Shown here: piece after piece, positions 1 through 8,083 of the stretch
Layout of the letters: the number at the start of each line of letters is the position of its first letter
Numbering within the stretch: position 1 is the stretch's first letter
Assembly: GCF_002811955.1 (NCBI RefSeq)
Contig: NZ_NPEF01000098.1
Coordinates: 1 to 13,639 of the forward strand
DNA: 13,639 nucleotides
Direction: 5' to 3'
Origin: Leptospira ellisii
GTDB taxonomy: Bacteria; Spirochaetota; Leptospiria; Leptospirales; Leptospiraceae
Translations under genes and position numbers: made by a program
Notes under the pieces: model-generated
Databases searched by the model: none
Seen by the model: the letters and a program-made list of their open reading frames with translations, nothing else
Told to the model about the DNA's origin: nothing

Positions 1-256
1 GTATTAGCCGTCCTGCTGCGGGCCGAAATTCGAATTCAAGCATTCGTATCGAATTATAATTTCGAATCTTCGTTTTGTATCTTCGTCCGTTGTGAAAAAT
101 TTAATGCGAAATGTCGTATTAATTATTCAATATATTAAAAATTAATTCCGTTAAAATGGATTTAATTTGTTTTTTCAAGACGCATTGTAAGGTTTGGATC
201 AACTTACCGAAGGAATCGAAACTCCGCCGGAAAGATTAAAAAAGAGGAAACAAACC
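1..256. other. AT-rich leader with no recognised gene
   Basis: This stretch is markedly richer in A and T than the rest of the window and holds no convincing coding region; the one frame open across its first 137 bases has no start codon, resembles nothing I know and ends at a TAA. It probably carries the end of an upstream transcript and the promoter and 5' leader of the first lipoprotein gene. I could not pick a clear -35/-10 pair. The only structure I can support is the AT-rich hairpin listed separately. Confidence 0.5.
139..175 (+). terminator. Weak hairpin followed by a T run
   Basis: An 11-base inverted repeat (139-149 with 158-168, one T:T mismatch, 8-base loop) is followed almost directly by six Ts at 170-175. 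That is the layout of an intrinsic terminator, but the stem has only two G:C pairs and the region is AT-rich, so it may be weak or fortuitous. If real, it would end a transcript entering from the left or act as an attenuator for the lipoprotein gene starting at 257. Confidence 0.3.
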
Positions 257-1699
257 ATGAAACGCAAACTTGGTACGTTTGGAATAGTGCTGGTCTTAGC
301 GGGGTTTCTCGGAACCTTCTGCAAACCTTCCGAAGAAAAAAACGACAACAATCTACTGTTCGCAGCGGCGATCGCGGCCGGATTCTCGGGAGTGAGAACC
401 AACGGTGCCGTCGATCTCGCCGTGGCGTCCAAAGACAACTACGACGACAACGAATTCGGTCTCGTGACCGCGACCACGATCAAACGATGGAGAACCGATT
501 GGGCCAATCAAAAACCCGCATCGATCACCGGAAATCTGATCATCCTTCAGTCCAGTCAAGGCGCGACGGTGGGACAGGAATTCATCAAGCCGACCGCGGG
601 CGTTTACGTTTACGACTGGCCCAACGGCGGAGGCACCGACATCAACTTCCGCCAAAAAAGAAACAACGGTCTTTTCGAGAACGTTCAAACCGGATTGCCC
701 GACGGAGAAAGGACGGACCGTTTTCTTACGTTATACGGAATCGATCTTTCCAAGGATCTCGTGGTTTTTGCGGCTGGAAAGGATACGAACGCGGGAACTG
801 CCGCCAGTCCTAAAGGAAGCACCTATCAAACCTCGGGAAGAGGATTGTATTGGCTGAGATATTGGGGCGCGGAAGCGAATCACGTGGCGGTTCTCGACGG
901 ACCGATCGACACCCAATTTTCCGCGGCGGAATTGACCGCGGTAGGAACCGAAAGCACTCCCCCGAACAACGGAACCTTTTCGGTGAAATCCTTCAAGAAC
1001 GTGGACAACTCCGTGTTGGTTCAACCCGTCGAGAACGTGATCAAAATCGTCCGCAATCCTAACGCTCACGGAGTCACCGGATTGACCTCGTCCGTGTTCA
1101 TCTCCGACGCGAGACACAACACGACTTCCACCGAACGTGAGTTTGTCGGAACCGCCGACGGAACGAACGCAGGAGAAGTCGAAGTCGGTAAAAAGGCGCT
1201 CACCGAAGGACATCTCAAGGGGGCCTTTTTCGCGCCGTGGCTTCAGGTCGTGGATCAGGCTACGGGACGTTTCAAAAGTAAGGCGGCCATCGCTGCGCTC
1301 TGGAATACTCCGAACGGCTGGGGACACGCCGAAAACGCGAGCGCTTCCGGTTATCAGGAAGGACAAACCTTTCTTCATTACTGCAGAACCAACGCAAGAT
1401 CGATGGTCACCGGACTTTCCACTTTCGTGATTCTGGGAAAACCCACGGTGTTCTACGAAAATTCGTTCATCGAATGGAACGGACTTTCCGCCAACCACCC
1501 CGATCCCGCGAAACGTACACTTCCGGCCGATTCTCCGTTCGCTACCGACACGGCCGATCTTACCGTGAGCACAGGAGGAACCGGAGGAGGACCCACGTTC
1601 AACGCGGCCAATGCGGCCAACTACAAAACGGTCGTAAATCCGAACGCGACTACATCGCGTCAGACTCTGATCGACGACTGGGCGTATAAGAACGAATAA
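257..1699 (+). CDS. Rhodanese-like lipoprotein (tandem sulfurtransferase fold), copy 1
   Basis: The predicted product is an exported lipoprotein of 480 residues with two rhodanese-like domains. I chose the ATG at 257 because a purine-rich ribosome site (AGAGGAAA) lies six bases upstream and it gives a clean signal peptide: Lys/Arg at 2-4, a hydrophobic core, then a spirochaete-type lipobox ending LGTFC with Cys22; the upstream TTG at 194 would add 21 hydrophilic residues. The first domain (roughly 60-230) has the rhodanese pattern of a hydrophobic strand, then LRYWGA and VAVLDG, but lacks a catalytic cysteine loop. The second (roughly 275-420) has DAR, EGHLKGA, HYCRTNARS with the presumed active Cys376, and SFIEWNG. 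Rhodaneses move sulfane sulfur between thiols or thiosulfate and acceptors; the substrate here is unknown. A paralogue lies at 3155. The Phe just before the lipobox Cys is unusual, so lipidation is likely rather than certain. Confidence 0.85.
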   Translation: MKRKLGTFGIVLVLAGFLGTFCKPSEEKNDNNLLFAAAIAAGFSGVRTNGAVDLAVASKDNYDDNEFGLVTATTIKRWRTDWANQKPASITGNLIILQSSQGATVGQEFIKPTAGVYVYDWPNGGGTDINFRQKRNNGLFENVQTGLPDGERTDRFLTLYGIDLSKDLVVFAAGKDTNAGTAASPKGSTYQTSGRGLYWLRYWGAEANHVAVLDGPIDTQFSAAELTAVGTESTPPNNGTFSVKSFKNVDNSVLVQPVENVIKIVRNPNAHGVTGLTSSVFISDARHNTTSTEREFVGTADGTNAGEVEVGKKALTEGHLKGAFFAPWLQVVDQATGRFKSKAAIAALWNTPNGWGHAENASASGYQEGQTFLHYCRTNARSMVTGLSTFVILGKPTVFYENSFIEWNGLSANHPDPAKRTLPADSPFATDTADLTVSTGGTGGGPTFNAANAANYKTVVNPNATTSRQTLIDDWAYKNE

Positions 1700-1723
1700 G
1701 GTTTTCGTTCGAGAACCGCGAAG

Positions 1724-1756
1724 AAGGGACGTCGTCCGGAACGGACTTCGTCCCTT
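1724..1756 (+). other. Strong intergenic hairpin
   Basis: A 15-base arm at 1724-1738 (AAGGGACGTCGTCCG) pairs with 1742-1756 at 13 of 15 positions, leaving a 2-base internal mismatch and a GAA loop. Only three Ts follow (1755-1757), so it is not a classical terminator. It lies 25 bases after the stop of the first lipoprotein gene and about 40 bases before the next start. It could partly terminate the transcript, protect the upstream mRNA from 3' decay, or separate expression of the lipoprotein from the genes behind it. Confidence 0.55.
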
Positions 1757-1796
1757 TCGAATATTCAAAAATATGAATAATTACGGAGAAGTTATC

Positions 1797-2162
1797 GTGA
1801 AACGAACGTTGGCATTCGCCATCCTATCCATACTTTTGGGAGTCGGATTTTTTCCGGCGCACGCGTCCGGCGGTTTTAGCGGAGGAGGAGTCGCTCAGAT
1901 TCCGAAAGGTCAGGACCGGGAAAAATATCATCTCGGCAAATCCGTCTATAATCTCGAGGTGGAAATTCCCGCCGAAATAGACGCCGCCAAAACCCAGGAA
2001 CAGAAGATCCGTTTGGAATATCTCCAGGGTTCCCTGCCCAATACGGAGAAACAAAGGGTCAATCTGGAACAACTGGCCGGGCGTCTCACTCCGGAACAGC
2101 TGGATGCTCTGGAATATTTCGTGAGTGTGCGGTTTAACGTGAAGTTGGAGAACAGGAAATAG
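1797..2162 (+). CDS. Small secreted protein, possibly a heme-less cytochrome c-like fold
   Basis: This encodes a 121-residue exported protein of unknown function. I prefer the GTG at 1797: GGAGAA sits six bases upstream (1785-1790) and the product opens directly with a typical signal peptide (KRT, hydrophobic core, cleavage after AHA at residue 23). The ATG at 1773 is in frame and would add eight residues, but has no ribosome site. The mature part starts Gly-rich (SGGFSGGG), then has YHLGKSVYN near residue 45 and a C-terminal LTPEQLDALEYFVSVRF. These two pieces resemble the helices around the heme of small c-type cytochromes, yet the CXXCH heme site is absent and the protein has no cysteine. 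The cytochrome resemblance is my inference by eye. Its place between a rhodanese lipoprotein and an outer-membrane barrel suggests a periplasmic accessory role. Confidence 0.75.
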   Translation: MKRTLAFAILSILLGVGFFPAHASGGFSGGGVAQIPKGQDREKYHLGKSVYNLEVEIPAEIDAAKTQEQKIRLEYLQGSLPNTEKQRVNLEQLAGRLTPEQLDALEYFVSVRFNVKLENRK

Positions 2163-2192
2163 ATATATCTTTTCGAATATTAGGCATTTAGA

Positions 2193-3146
2193 ATGAATTA
2201 TAAATATAAAATTTTTGCGGGAATCGTGTTTTTTACGGTTTCGACCGGGGTTTCCGCGCAACAGGCTTGGGCTCCGTATCAAAGACAGTTGTGGTTGAGG
2301 ACAATCGCGATCCATTCCGAATACGACTCCGCGTATCTAGCGGACACGAAGTCGAAATACGACGACAACATACGGATTAATACTGGAAACATCGTTCTGG
2401 AATACGGGATCACGGACCGTCTTACCGTGGATTTCGGAACCGGATTCGGAAAATTGGGAAGGGCCAAATTGGTGGACCGTTACGGAGGTCTGATGCAGAT
2501 TCCCGAAAGTCCGGATAAATACGGATATCTCGACACTAGATTAGGAATCCGTTATAAACTCTGGGACGAATTCGATTCCGACAAATGGTGGGTTCCGACC
2601 GTGTCGATCCGCGCGGGCGCTATCAAAAAAGGGGATTACGATCGCAACCCTCAATCCTTGGGGGACGGAGCGAGCGGAGGAGAGGTGAATCTGTATCTCG
2701 CGAAGGATTTCGACTTCCACGGATTGGGCGCCTTGGGGGAACTCAGCTACCGCAGAAGGGAACATCCCGTACCGGACGATATCCTTTATTACTCCGGTTT
2801 TTATCTCAGGTTTATGGAGAATTTCTTTTTTACGGTGGGCGCCAGAGGCCAAAAAGGGCAGGGAGGATACGCTTTCGCCGATCCGAGACAGGCCCCTCCT
2901 TACAACTATTTCGATCTCACCGTTCCCGATTCGTATCCGGGAGTGAATTTATACGATCTGTGGGTGCAAAACGAAAGGCCCGCGTGGGGAAGGCGGGAAG
3001 ACTATCATAACGCGGAAGCCTCCCTCGGGTTCACCGATTCGTACGGGAATTTCTACAATTTGTATTTTTCCCAGACGTATGCGGGTTACAACACGGCGAA
3101 GCTGCAGACGATCGGTTTTATCGTGAATTTTCCGTTCAACTTGTGA
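2193..3146 (+). CDS. Outer-membrane beta-barrel protein
   Basis: The 317-residue product has a signal peptide with cleavage after VSA at residue 22, leaving a mature protein that starts QQ. The rest is rich in aromatic and Gly residues with alternating hydrophobic/polar strands, short turns (Asp-, Asn- and Gly-rich) and a last strand ending IVNFPFNL, all typical of an outer-membrane barrel. The repeated strand pattern (for example NIVLEYGITDRLTVDFGTGF, then LDTRLGIRYKLW) recalls the MetA-pathway/transporter-like barrel families (PF13557-type), but I cannot settle the family by eye. Roughly a dozen strands would fit the length. Only a weak AGG (2182-2184) precedes the ATG. The stop overlaps the region of the next gene's ribosome site, so this gene and the second rhodanese lipoprotein are probably co-translated. 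It may act as the pore or anchor for the neighbouring lipoproteins. Confidence 0.8.
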   Translation: MNYKYKIFAGIVFFTVSTGVSAQQAWAPYQRQLWLRTIAIHSEYDSAYLADTKSKYDDNIRINTGNIVLEYGITDRLTVDFGTGFGKLGRAKLVDRYGGLMQIPESPDKYGYLDTRLGIRYKLWDEFDSDKWWVPTVSIRAGAIKKGDYDRNPQSLGDGASGGEVNLYLAKDFDFHGLGALGELSYRRREHPVPDDILYYSGFYLRFMENFFFTVGARGQKGQGGYAFADPRQAPPYNYFDLTVPDSYPGVNLYDLWVQNERPAWGRREDYHNAEASLGFTDSYGNFYNLYFSQTYAGYNTAKLQTIGFIVNFPFNL

Positions 3147-3154
3147 GGCGTTTC

Positions 3155-4603
3155 ATGAAATATTATAAATTACTGATATTTAATTCGATCGTATTTTTGT
3201 TCGTCGCGTGCGGGGAAAAGGCCAAAAATTACGATTTTATTCCGGCGGGTCTCAAACTGGACCTTCCCATTTTGGTGCGGGTAAACGCCGCGGAGGAACT
3301 GGCCGTTCCTTCCGCGGACGATTACGACACAAACACGTTCGGACTCGTAACTCATTCGACCGTCAACCGTTGGGTTCAGGATTGGCCCAACCGAAAGCCG
3401 CCCGGAATTTACGGAAAGCTGTTCCTGTTTCAGGTTCAAACGGGCGCGACCCCTTCGGGGACGTACGTCTTTCCGAAAACCGGGAGCGGCGTGAAGGTAC
3501 ATCTGCTTGCGGACGCGAGTTCCTTCTTCGGTCAGACCAGAAACAACGGCGTACTTGATACGGAAACGATGGTGCCTTCCGGATCCCGAATCGATACGTT
3601 TCTGAAACAATACGGAATCGATCTGCAGACGGACTTGGTGATCTTCGCTGCGGACACTCCCACCGCGGGAAATTTACAACAGTCTTTGAGAGGGTGGTAT
3701 GCGCTCCGTTATTGGGGGGCTCCGGCGAAAAGTCTGGCGATCTTAAACGGAGCCGTTTCGTATCACGCGGCCGTGGGAAATTTTTTCACATCCGCGATAC
3801 CTTCCGCGATAGATCCTTCCGGAGGCAAAGGGGTTCAATCCTTGTTGACGGATAACACGATTCTGCAGGCGACCTTGGCCGACGTGATCCATATCGTCAA
3901 AGGCGGCTCCACGAATTTCGAAGAAGTGACTCCGATTCCGGGCGGAGGAGTTTTTCTTTTGGACGCGCGTTCCGTCGCGGAATATTCCGGGAACGCATCG
4001 AGCACCGCGGGGGCGGAGGGAAAAATCTGCGCGACTCCTCCTTGTGTGACTCCGATCGAAGGTCATATCAAAGGAGCGGTCAATCTTCCGTATGCGGATT
4101 TGCTTACTGACACGACGACCAGTTTTCAGTTTAAGACGAAGGCTCAGATCGGAACGATCTTCGCCAATGCGGGATATTCCACCGGACAGACCGTGATCAC
4201 GTATTGCAGAACGAACGTACGTTCTACGATCACCGGATTCGCGGCGATATCGATTTTGGGAGTTCCTACGCGATACTACGACGGATCCTGGATCGAATGG
4301 GGAAGTTTGGCTTCGGATACGAGAGCGGTCGCGGACGATCAGAAATGGTCCAATCTTCCGGCGGTTTCGCCTTGGAGAACGAGCCAGGTCGCGTTGACCG
4401 AAAATCTTACGTTCAATCCGGATGCGAACGTAGCCAAGTCGAACTTCAGCACGTCCCAGTCTTTTTCAAAACATTCGAACGCGTCGATCCGGGAGGACAA
4501 AAATTATCTTCGTACTCCGGCGGGTTCCGCGGGCTCCTCTTCGGGCGGCGGAAGTTCCGGGGGAGGCGGTGGCGGCGGAGGGGGGAATGCCTGCGGAGGA
4601 TAG
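3155..4603 (+). CDS. Rhodanese-like lipoprotein, copy 2, with Gly-rich tail
   Basis: This 482-residue protein is a paralogue of the one at 257. I chose the ATG at 3155, with GAGG at 3145-3148 six bases upstream; an in-frame GTG at 3143 overlaps the previous stop and is less likely. The signal peptide ends FLFVAC with lipid-acceptor Cys19. Both copies share a block with FGLVT, RW, DW, KP and GAT about 45-110 residues in. The first rhodanese-like domain (about 40-215) has no active cysteine loop; the second (about 260-390) has LLDAR, EGHIKGA, YCRTNVRS with presumed catalytic Cys351, and GSWIEW. After about residue 450 comes a Ser/Gly tail with nine consecutive Gly residues that ends NACGG, absent from copy 1. 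A role in sulfur transfer at the cell envelope is inferred from the fold. The coding for the last two glycines doubles as the ribosome site for the cytochrome gene. Confidence 0.87.
   Translation: MKYYKLLIFNSIVFLFVACGEKAKNYDFIPAGLKLDLPILVRVNAAEELAVPSADDYDTNTFGLVTHSTVNRWVQDWPNRKPPGIYGKLFLFQVQTGATPSGTYVFPKTGSGVKVHLLADASSFFGQTRNNGVLDTETMVPSGSRIDTFLKQYGIDLQTDLVIFAADTPTAGNLQQSLRGWYALRYWGAPAKSLAILNGAVSYHAAVGNFFTSAIPSAIDPSGGKGVQSLLTDNTILQATLADVIHIVKGGSTNFEEVTPIPGGGVFLLDARSVAEYSGNASSTAGAEGKICATPPCVTPIEGHIKGAVNLPYADLLTDTTTSFQFKTKAQIGTIFANAGYSTGQTVITYCRTNVRSTITGFAAISILGVPTRYYDGSWIEWGSLASDTRAVADDQKWSNLPAVSPWRTSQVALTENLTFNPDANVAKSNFSTSQSFSKHSNASIREDKNYLRTPAGSAGSSSGGGSSGGGGGGGGGNACGG
4595..4600 (+). promoter_or_regulatory. 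Ribosome binding site GGAGGA deciding a TTG start
   Basis: A perfect GGAGGA lies in the last two codons of the upstream lipoprotein gene, immediately before its TAG stop, and five bases ahead of TTG at 4606. The TTG yields a full lipoprotein signal peptide, whereas the next in-frame ATG at 4657 would keep only seven residues up to the lipobox Cys. The site therefore fixes the start and points to translational coupling between the two genes. Confidence 0.75.
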
Positions 4604-4605
4604 GT

Positions 4606-5820
4606 TTGTTCTTTCGGTCGGCCGGTTTTACCGGCTTAATACTTTCGAATTTTATAATGTTCTTTTCGATCGGATGCGGCGATCGGTTTTCGGAAAGGTA
4701 TTGGAAAACCCCGATCGATCCGCAGGGAAAACCTCCCGCGGGTCGAAGTCGCTTGGAGGCGAGTTTGGATCCCGAATCCTGCGGAACCTGTCATCCTAAA
4801 CAATACGAAAATTGGAGGGAGAGTTTTCATTCCAAAACGGTCGGACCGGGACTGAAATGGCAGTTGCGGCGTCTCGGTCCGGAAGGTTCCGAATCCTGTC
4901 TAGGGTGTCATTCGCCGCTTTCCGAAACGCAGAATTATATTCAGGAATTTGAATACGGTTCTCCGAAGGTTTCGGAAGAAGTGCGTTCCTACGTAAGTCC
5001 GGGTACGGAGGAGAAGGGGATCGTGTGCGCGAGTTGTCACGTTCGCGGTCACGTGAGACACGGCCCGCCTCCTCGTTCCGCGATCGCGGAAGGGATCGAT
5101 CCGAACGCGCCCCACGGAGGTTTTATCGTTAAAAAGGAATTCGAATCCTCGGAATTCTGCGCGGCCTGTCACGATTCTCCCGAAGGCGGAAAACCGCTGG
5201 CTGGAAAACGTCTTATGGAAACGGGCAAAGAATGGAAGAACAGCGTCTACGCGGACGCGAAGAACGAAATCACATGCCAAAATTGTCATATGCCGGACCG
5301 ATCGCACGAATGGAAGGGGATCCACGATCCGTCTTTCACGCGTAAGGCGGTGACGTATACCGTTTCCGTACGGTCTTCGGAACGAGGATATCTCGTTTCC
5401 GCCTCGCTCAAAAACACGGGAGCAGGACATTTTTTTCCCACCTATTCGGTTCCGAAGGTGTTTCTCGTTTTGGAACGTCTTCGTTCCGGAAGACCCTCCA
5501 AGGTTTTGGCCGAAAAAACGATCGGAAGAGTTACGGACATAGAGCTTCAACACGAGTTCGAGGATACGCGGATTCCCCCCGGAGGAGAGGTCGTTTTGAA
5601 AACGCGCGTTTCCGAAGACGAATGGAGACGCGGGGACGAAATCAGATTTTATGCGATCGTGGAGCCCGACGAGTTCTACGTCCGTATGTTTCAGGAAAAT
5701 TGGAACCGCAGAAAGGAATTCGAAATCGAGGGACGTTACGAGTCCCGATTGTCGGAGGCGCTGCGCCGAGCCAAGTCGACGAAGTATCTTCTTTTCGAAG
5801 AAAAAATTAGAAATTTATAA
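4606..5820 (+). CDS. Pentaheme c-type cytochrome lipoprotein
   Basis: The TTG start gives 404 residues: a signal peptide with Arg4, a hydrophobic core and lipobox FFSIGC (Cys24), then a heme domain and a C-terminal beta domain. Five CXXCH heme-attachment motifs are present: CGTCH (59-63), CLGCH (98-102), CASCH (141-145), CAACH (185-189) and CQNCH (224-228). This matches the multiheme cytochrome c554-like families that pass electrons in the periplasm or at the outer membrane. Residues about 245-390 form an Ig-like beta region with NTGAGHFFPT around His275, a motif often seen after multiheme domains and a candidate distal heme ligand. Maturation would need a cytochrome c assembly system elsewhere in the genome. 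Its partner and electron donor are unknown; the two rhodanese lipoproteins and the barrel upstream are the obvious candidates. It ends 4 bp from the convergent antiporter gene. Confidence 0.9.
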   Translation: MFFRSAGFTGLILSNFIMFFSIGCGDRFSERYWKTPIDPQGKPPAGRSRLEASLDPESCGTCHPKQYENWRESFHSKTVGPGLKWQLRRLGPEGSESCLGCHSPLSETQNYIQEFEYGSPKVSEEVRSYVSPGTEEKGIVCASCHVRGHVRHGPPPRSAIAEGIDPNAPHGGFIVKKEFESSEFCAACHDSPEGGKPLAGKRLMETGKEWKNSVYADAKNEITCQNCHMPDRSHEWKGIHDPSFTRKAVTYTVSVRSSERGYLVSASLKNTGAGHFFPTYSVPKVFLVLERLRSGRPSKVLAEKTIGRVTDIELQHEFEDTRIPPGGEVVLKTRVSEDEWRRGDEIRFYAIVEPDEFYVRMFQENWNRRKEFEIEGRYESRLSEALRRAKSTKYLLFEEKIRNL

Positions 5821-5824
5821 TGCG

Positions 5825-8035
5825 TTAGGCTTCGGGTAAAAATCCGTCCACGGAACGGATCAAAAGTAATCCCCCGCCTTCCGGAAGTTCATCGACCCGG
5901 AATTCGGGGCGGTTCTCCCAAAGATCCAAATCGCATAGAATCAGATCGTATCGTTTCCAATCCGCGGAACCTTTTCCCGCGGGAAGAATTTTGATCTTCT
6001 CCTTTTTCAGAATCTGTTTCGATTTTGCGGGAAGCCGATCCAAGGATCCGTTCAAATCCACGAGCGAAAGTCCGGAGTCGTAGTTGTCCGAAATTCTCCT
6101 CGCGATCCGCAAAAGCCCCATGTCTTTCTCTTCGCCGAAGAGGACGTGAATGTTTTTTACGTTTTCCAATCGGGCGGAGAATAGGATTCCCGCGTTGCAT
6201 TCCGTTTCGCTCAGAATCGTACGGATCTTTCCTCCGAGTATATCGTCCGAAAAAAAGGAACGCGCGGCTCCGATCAAAAGAAGTTTATAATCGCCTTCCT
6301 CCAAAATCCGGATGATGTCTTTCGTGATGTTGGTCGAGGTTTTGTAGATCGTCTTAAGGCGGATTCCCAAATCGCCCGCGAGTTCTTTGAGAGGGGTGAA
6401 GCTGGACGATTCGTATTTTTCGGCGTGCGTTTCCGATATGTTCGATTCCGGAGAGAGATGAACCGCCGTAACTTCCTTCTCCTTTTTCTTTTCGGGAAAA
6501 AGTCCGTAGGCGATCTTTAAAAGTTCCAATCCTCTGGAATGTTGCGCGAAGGAGATCAGAACGCCGTCCTTCTTCGTCCCGGTTTCGGGTTTCGTTTCTC
6601 GAGCGAATAAATGATCCAGAAGTTTCAAACCGGGGCCCGTCATAACTGTGGTCGTAAGCGCCATAAGAACCATCATGGAGAATATCTCTTCGGATAGGAT
6701 TCCCAGATCGTAACCGATGTTGAGAACGATCAATTCCATCAAACCCCGCGTATTCATTAGAACGCCGACGGAGAGGGACTCCTTCCAGTTTTTTCCGGAG
6801 ATCCTGGCTGCGACGGCGCTTCCGCCTAACTTCCCCAATACGGCGACGAAAAGAATCAGGAAAAAAACGGGCCAAAGACCGGAGCTCAACAAAAGTCCGA
6901 ATTTGGTGCGCAAACCGGTGAACGCGAAAAACAAGGGAAGCAACACGGTGAGGCTAAAGTCCTCGATCTTATCGACGAGATTGCTTCTGAGTTCCTTTTT
7001 GTCGGGCATCACCACTCCCGCCAAGAACGCTCCGAAAAGCGCGTGTATTCCTATGATTTCGGTGATCCATGCGGAAAGAAAGATGAACAGAAAGAAGGAA
7101 GCGGAGATCGTCTTGGTCATCGATTCCTTGGTCGTGTATAAATTCCCGGCGCGTTTCATCAGCGGAAGAATTCCCTTCCACATCACGAGCATATACACGA
7201 GAGACATGAAGACGGTGAGGATTCCCGAAGAGAAGGAACCCGCGTTTACGATCGTTACCACGATCGCGAGGATACACCAGGCGGTCACGTCGTCCGCTGC
7301 GGCCGCGGTGATGGCAAGACCGCCTAACGCGGTTTTGGTCCAGCCCTTTTCCAGTATGATTCTCGCGAGAACCGGAAACGCCGTTATGCTCATTCCGATC
7401 CCCATAAAAAGACAAAAGTCGACGAAGTCCACTCCCTTGGGCGCGAGGGGAATGTAAAGAAAATACGCGAGTCCCGCTCCGAGAAGAAACGGAAACATGA
7501 TGCTCGAATGCGATATCACGACGGCGGATTCGGCCTGATTTTTGAGGACTTTCAGATCGAGCTCCATTCCGATCACGAACATGAACAACAAAAGCCCCAA
7601 CTGACTCAGTATCTGGAGAGTGGAAAGGGATTCCTTCGGGAATAGGAGTTGGAACCCTTCCGGAAACAGAAATCCGAGCAGGGAGGGACCGAGAAGGATT
7701 CCCGCAAGAATTTCTCCGATGACCGCGGGTTGTCCCAGAATCGTCGCGAGTTTGCCGAAGCCGCGCGCGGCGAGCATGATTACGATGAGCTGGAGCAGAA
7801 GTCTGGAAACGGGTTGTTTCAGATGTCCGGAAAAAATCTTTCCGACCGAATCGAAATCCAAAAAGCCGGGTCGTTCCACCTGGTTTCGCACTACGTTCGT
7901 TTTGGAAGATACGTTTTCGACGGAATGCCAAAGTTCCTTTTCGAGCTCCAAACGTTCGCCGGACCGGAGAATCAGTCCCAACAAAAGAACGAAGGCGAAT
8001 ATTAGAAAAACATAAAAGAAGGATATCTTTTTCAT
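5825..8035 (-). CDS. CPA2-family cation:proton antiporter with C-terminal regulatory tail
   Basis: This 736-residue membrane protein exchanges K+ or Na+ for protons (KefB/CHX-like, Na_H_Exchanger domain). It begins with an extra N-terminal hydrophobic segment (about 5-24) and a polar linker, then about twelve membrane segments from 76 to 475. Family motifs are [12 protein letters not shown] (149-160), [13 protein letters not shown] (214-226), AAADDVTAW with the ion-binding Asp248-Asp249 pair, [10 protein letters not shown] (335-344), a Lys402 in GKLGG, and NTRGLMELI (428-436). The Asp pair favours electrogenic CPA2-type exchange. The tail (about 490-736) looks like two alpha/beta units resembling universal-stress-protein domains, as in plant CHX proteins and their bacterial relatives, and probably regulates transport. 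GGAGGGG at 8046-8052 supports the ATG at 8035. It follows the beta-lactamase-like gene by 48 bp on the same strand and is likely co-transcribed with it. Confidence 0.92.
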   Translation of the reverse strand: MKKISFFYVFLIFAFVLLLGLILRSGERLELEKELWHSVENVSSKTNVVRNQVERPGFLDFDSVGKIFSGHLKQPVSRLLLQLIVIMLAARGFGKLATILGQPAVIGEILAGILLGPSLLGFLFPEGFQLLFPKESLSTLQILSQLGLLLFMFVIGMELDLKVLKNQAESAVVISHSSIMFPFLLGAGLAYFLYIPLAPKGVDFVDFCLFMGIGMSITAFPVLARIILEKGWTKTALGGLAITAAAADDVTAWCILAIVVTIVNAGSFSSGILTVFMSLVYMLVMWKGILPLMKRAGNLYTTKESMTKTISASFFLFIFLSAWITEIIGIHALFGAFLAGVVMPDKKELRSNLVDKIEDFSLTVLLPLFFAFTGLRTKFGLLLSSGLWPVFFLILFVAVLGKLGGSAVAARISGKNWKESLSVGVLMNTRGLMELIVLNIGYDLGILSEEIFSMMVLMALTTTVMTGPGLKLLDHLFARETKPETGTKKDGVLISFAQHSRGLELLKIAYGLFPEKKKEKEVTAVHLSPESNISETHAEKYESSSFTPLKELAGDLGIRLKTIYKTSTNITKDIIRILEEGDYKLLLIGAARSFFSDDILGGKIRTILSETECNAGILFSARLENVKNIHVLFGEEKDMGLLRIARRISDNYDSGLSLVDLNGSLDRLPAKSKQILKKEKIKILPAGKGSADWKRYDLILCDLDLWENRPEFRVDELPEGGGLLLIRSVDGFLPEA

Positions 8036-8083
8036 CCGGTAAAAACCCCTCCGGGAGCAGAATCCGGTCGAATCACGGTCCCG

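Noticed and set aside
731..1768. Long - strand open frame of 345 codons opposite the first rhodanese lipoprotein
   Set aside because: Arg/Ser-rich product with no known domain; the + strand frame has a signal peptide and rhodanese motifs, so this is a compositional shadow.
4204..4605. Upstream extension of the cytochrome reading frame inside the second rhodanese gene
   Set aside because: It overlaps conserved rhodanese coding in another frame; the TTG at 4606 has a perfect ribosome site and gives a signal peptide. Its openness is noted only for the frameshift idea.
5789..5802. TTCTT-TTCG-AAGAA hairpin near the end of the cytochrome gene as a terminator
   Set aside because: AT-only stem, inside the coding region, and not followed by a T run on either strand.
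6717..7931. Open frames of 246 (+) and 320 (-) codons over the antiporter
   Set aside because: Low-complexity, Arg- or Pro-rich products without motifs; the antiporter frame explains the region fully.
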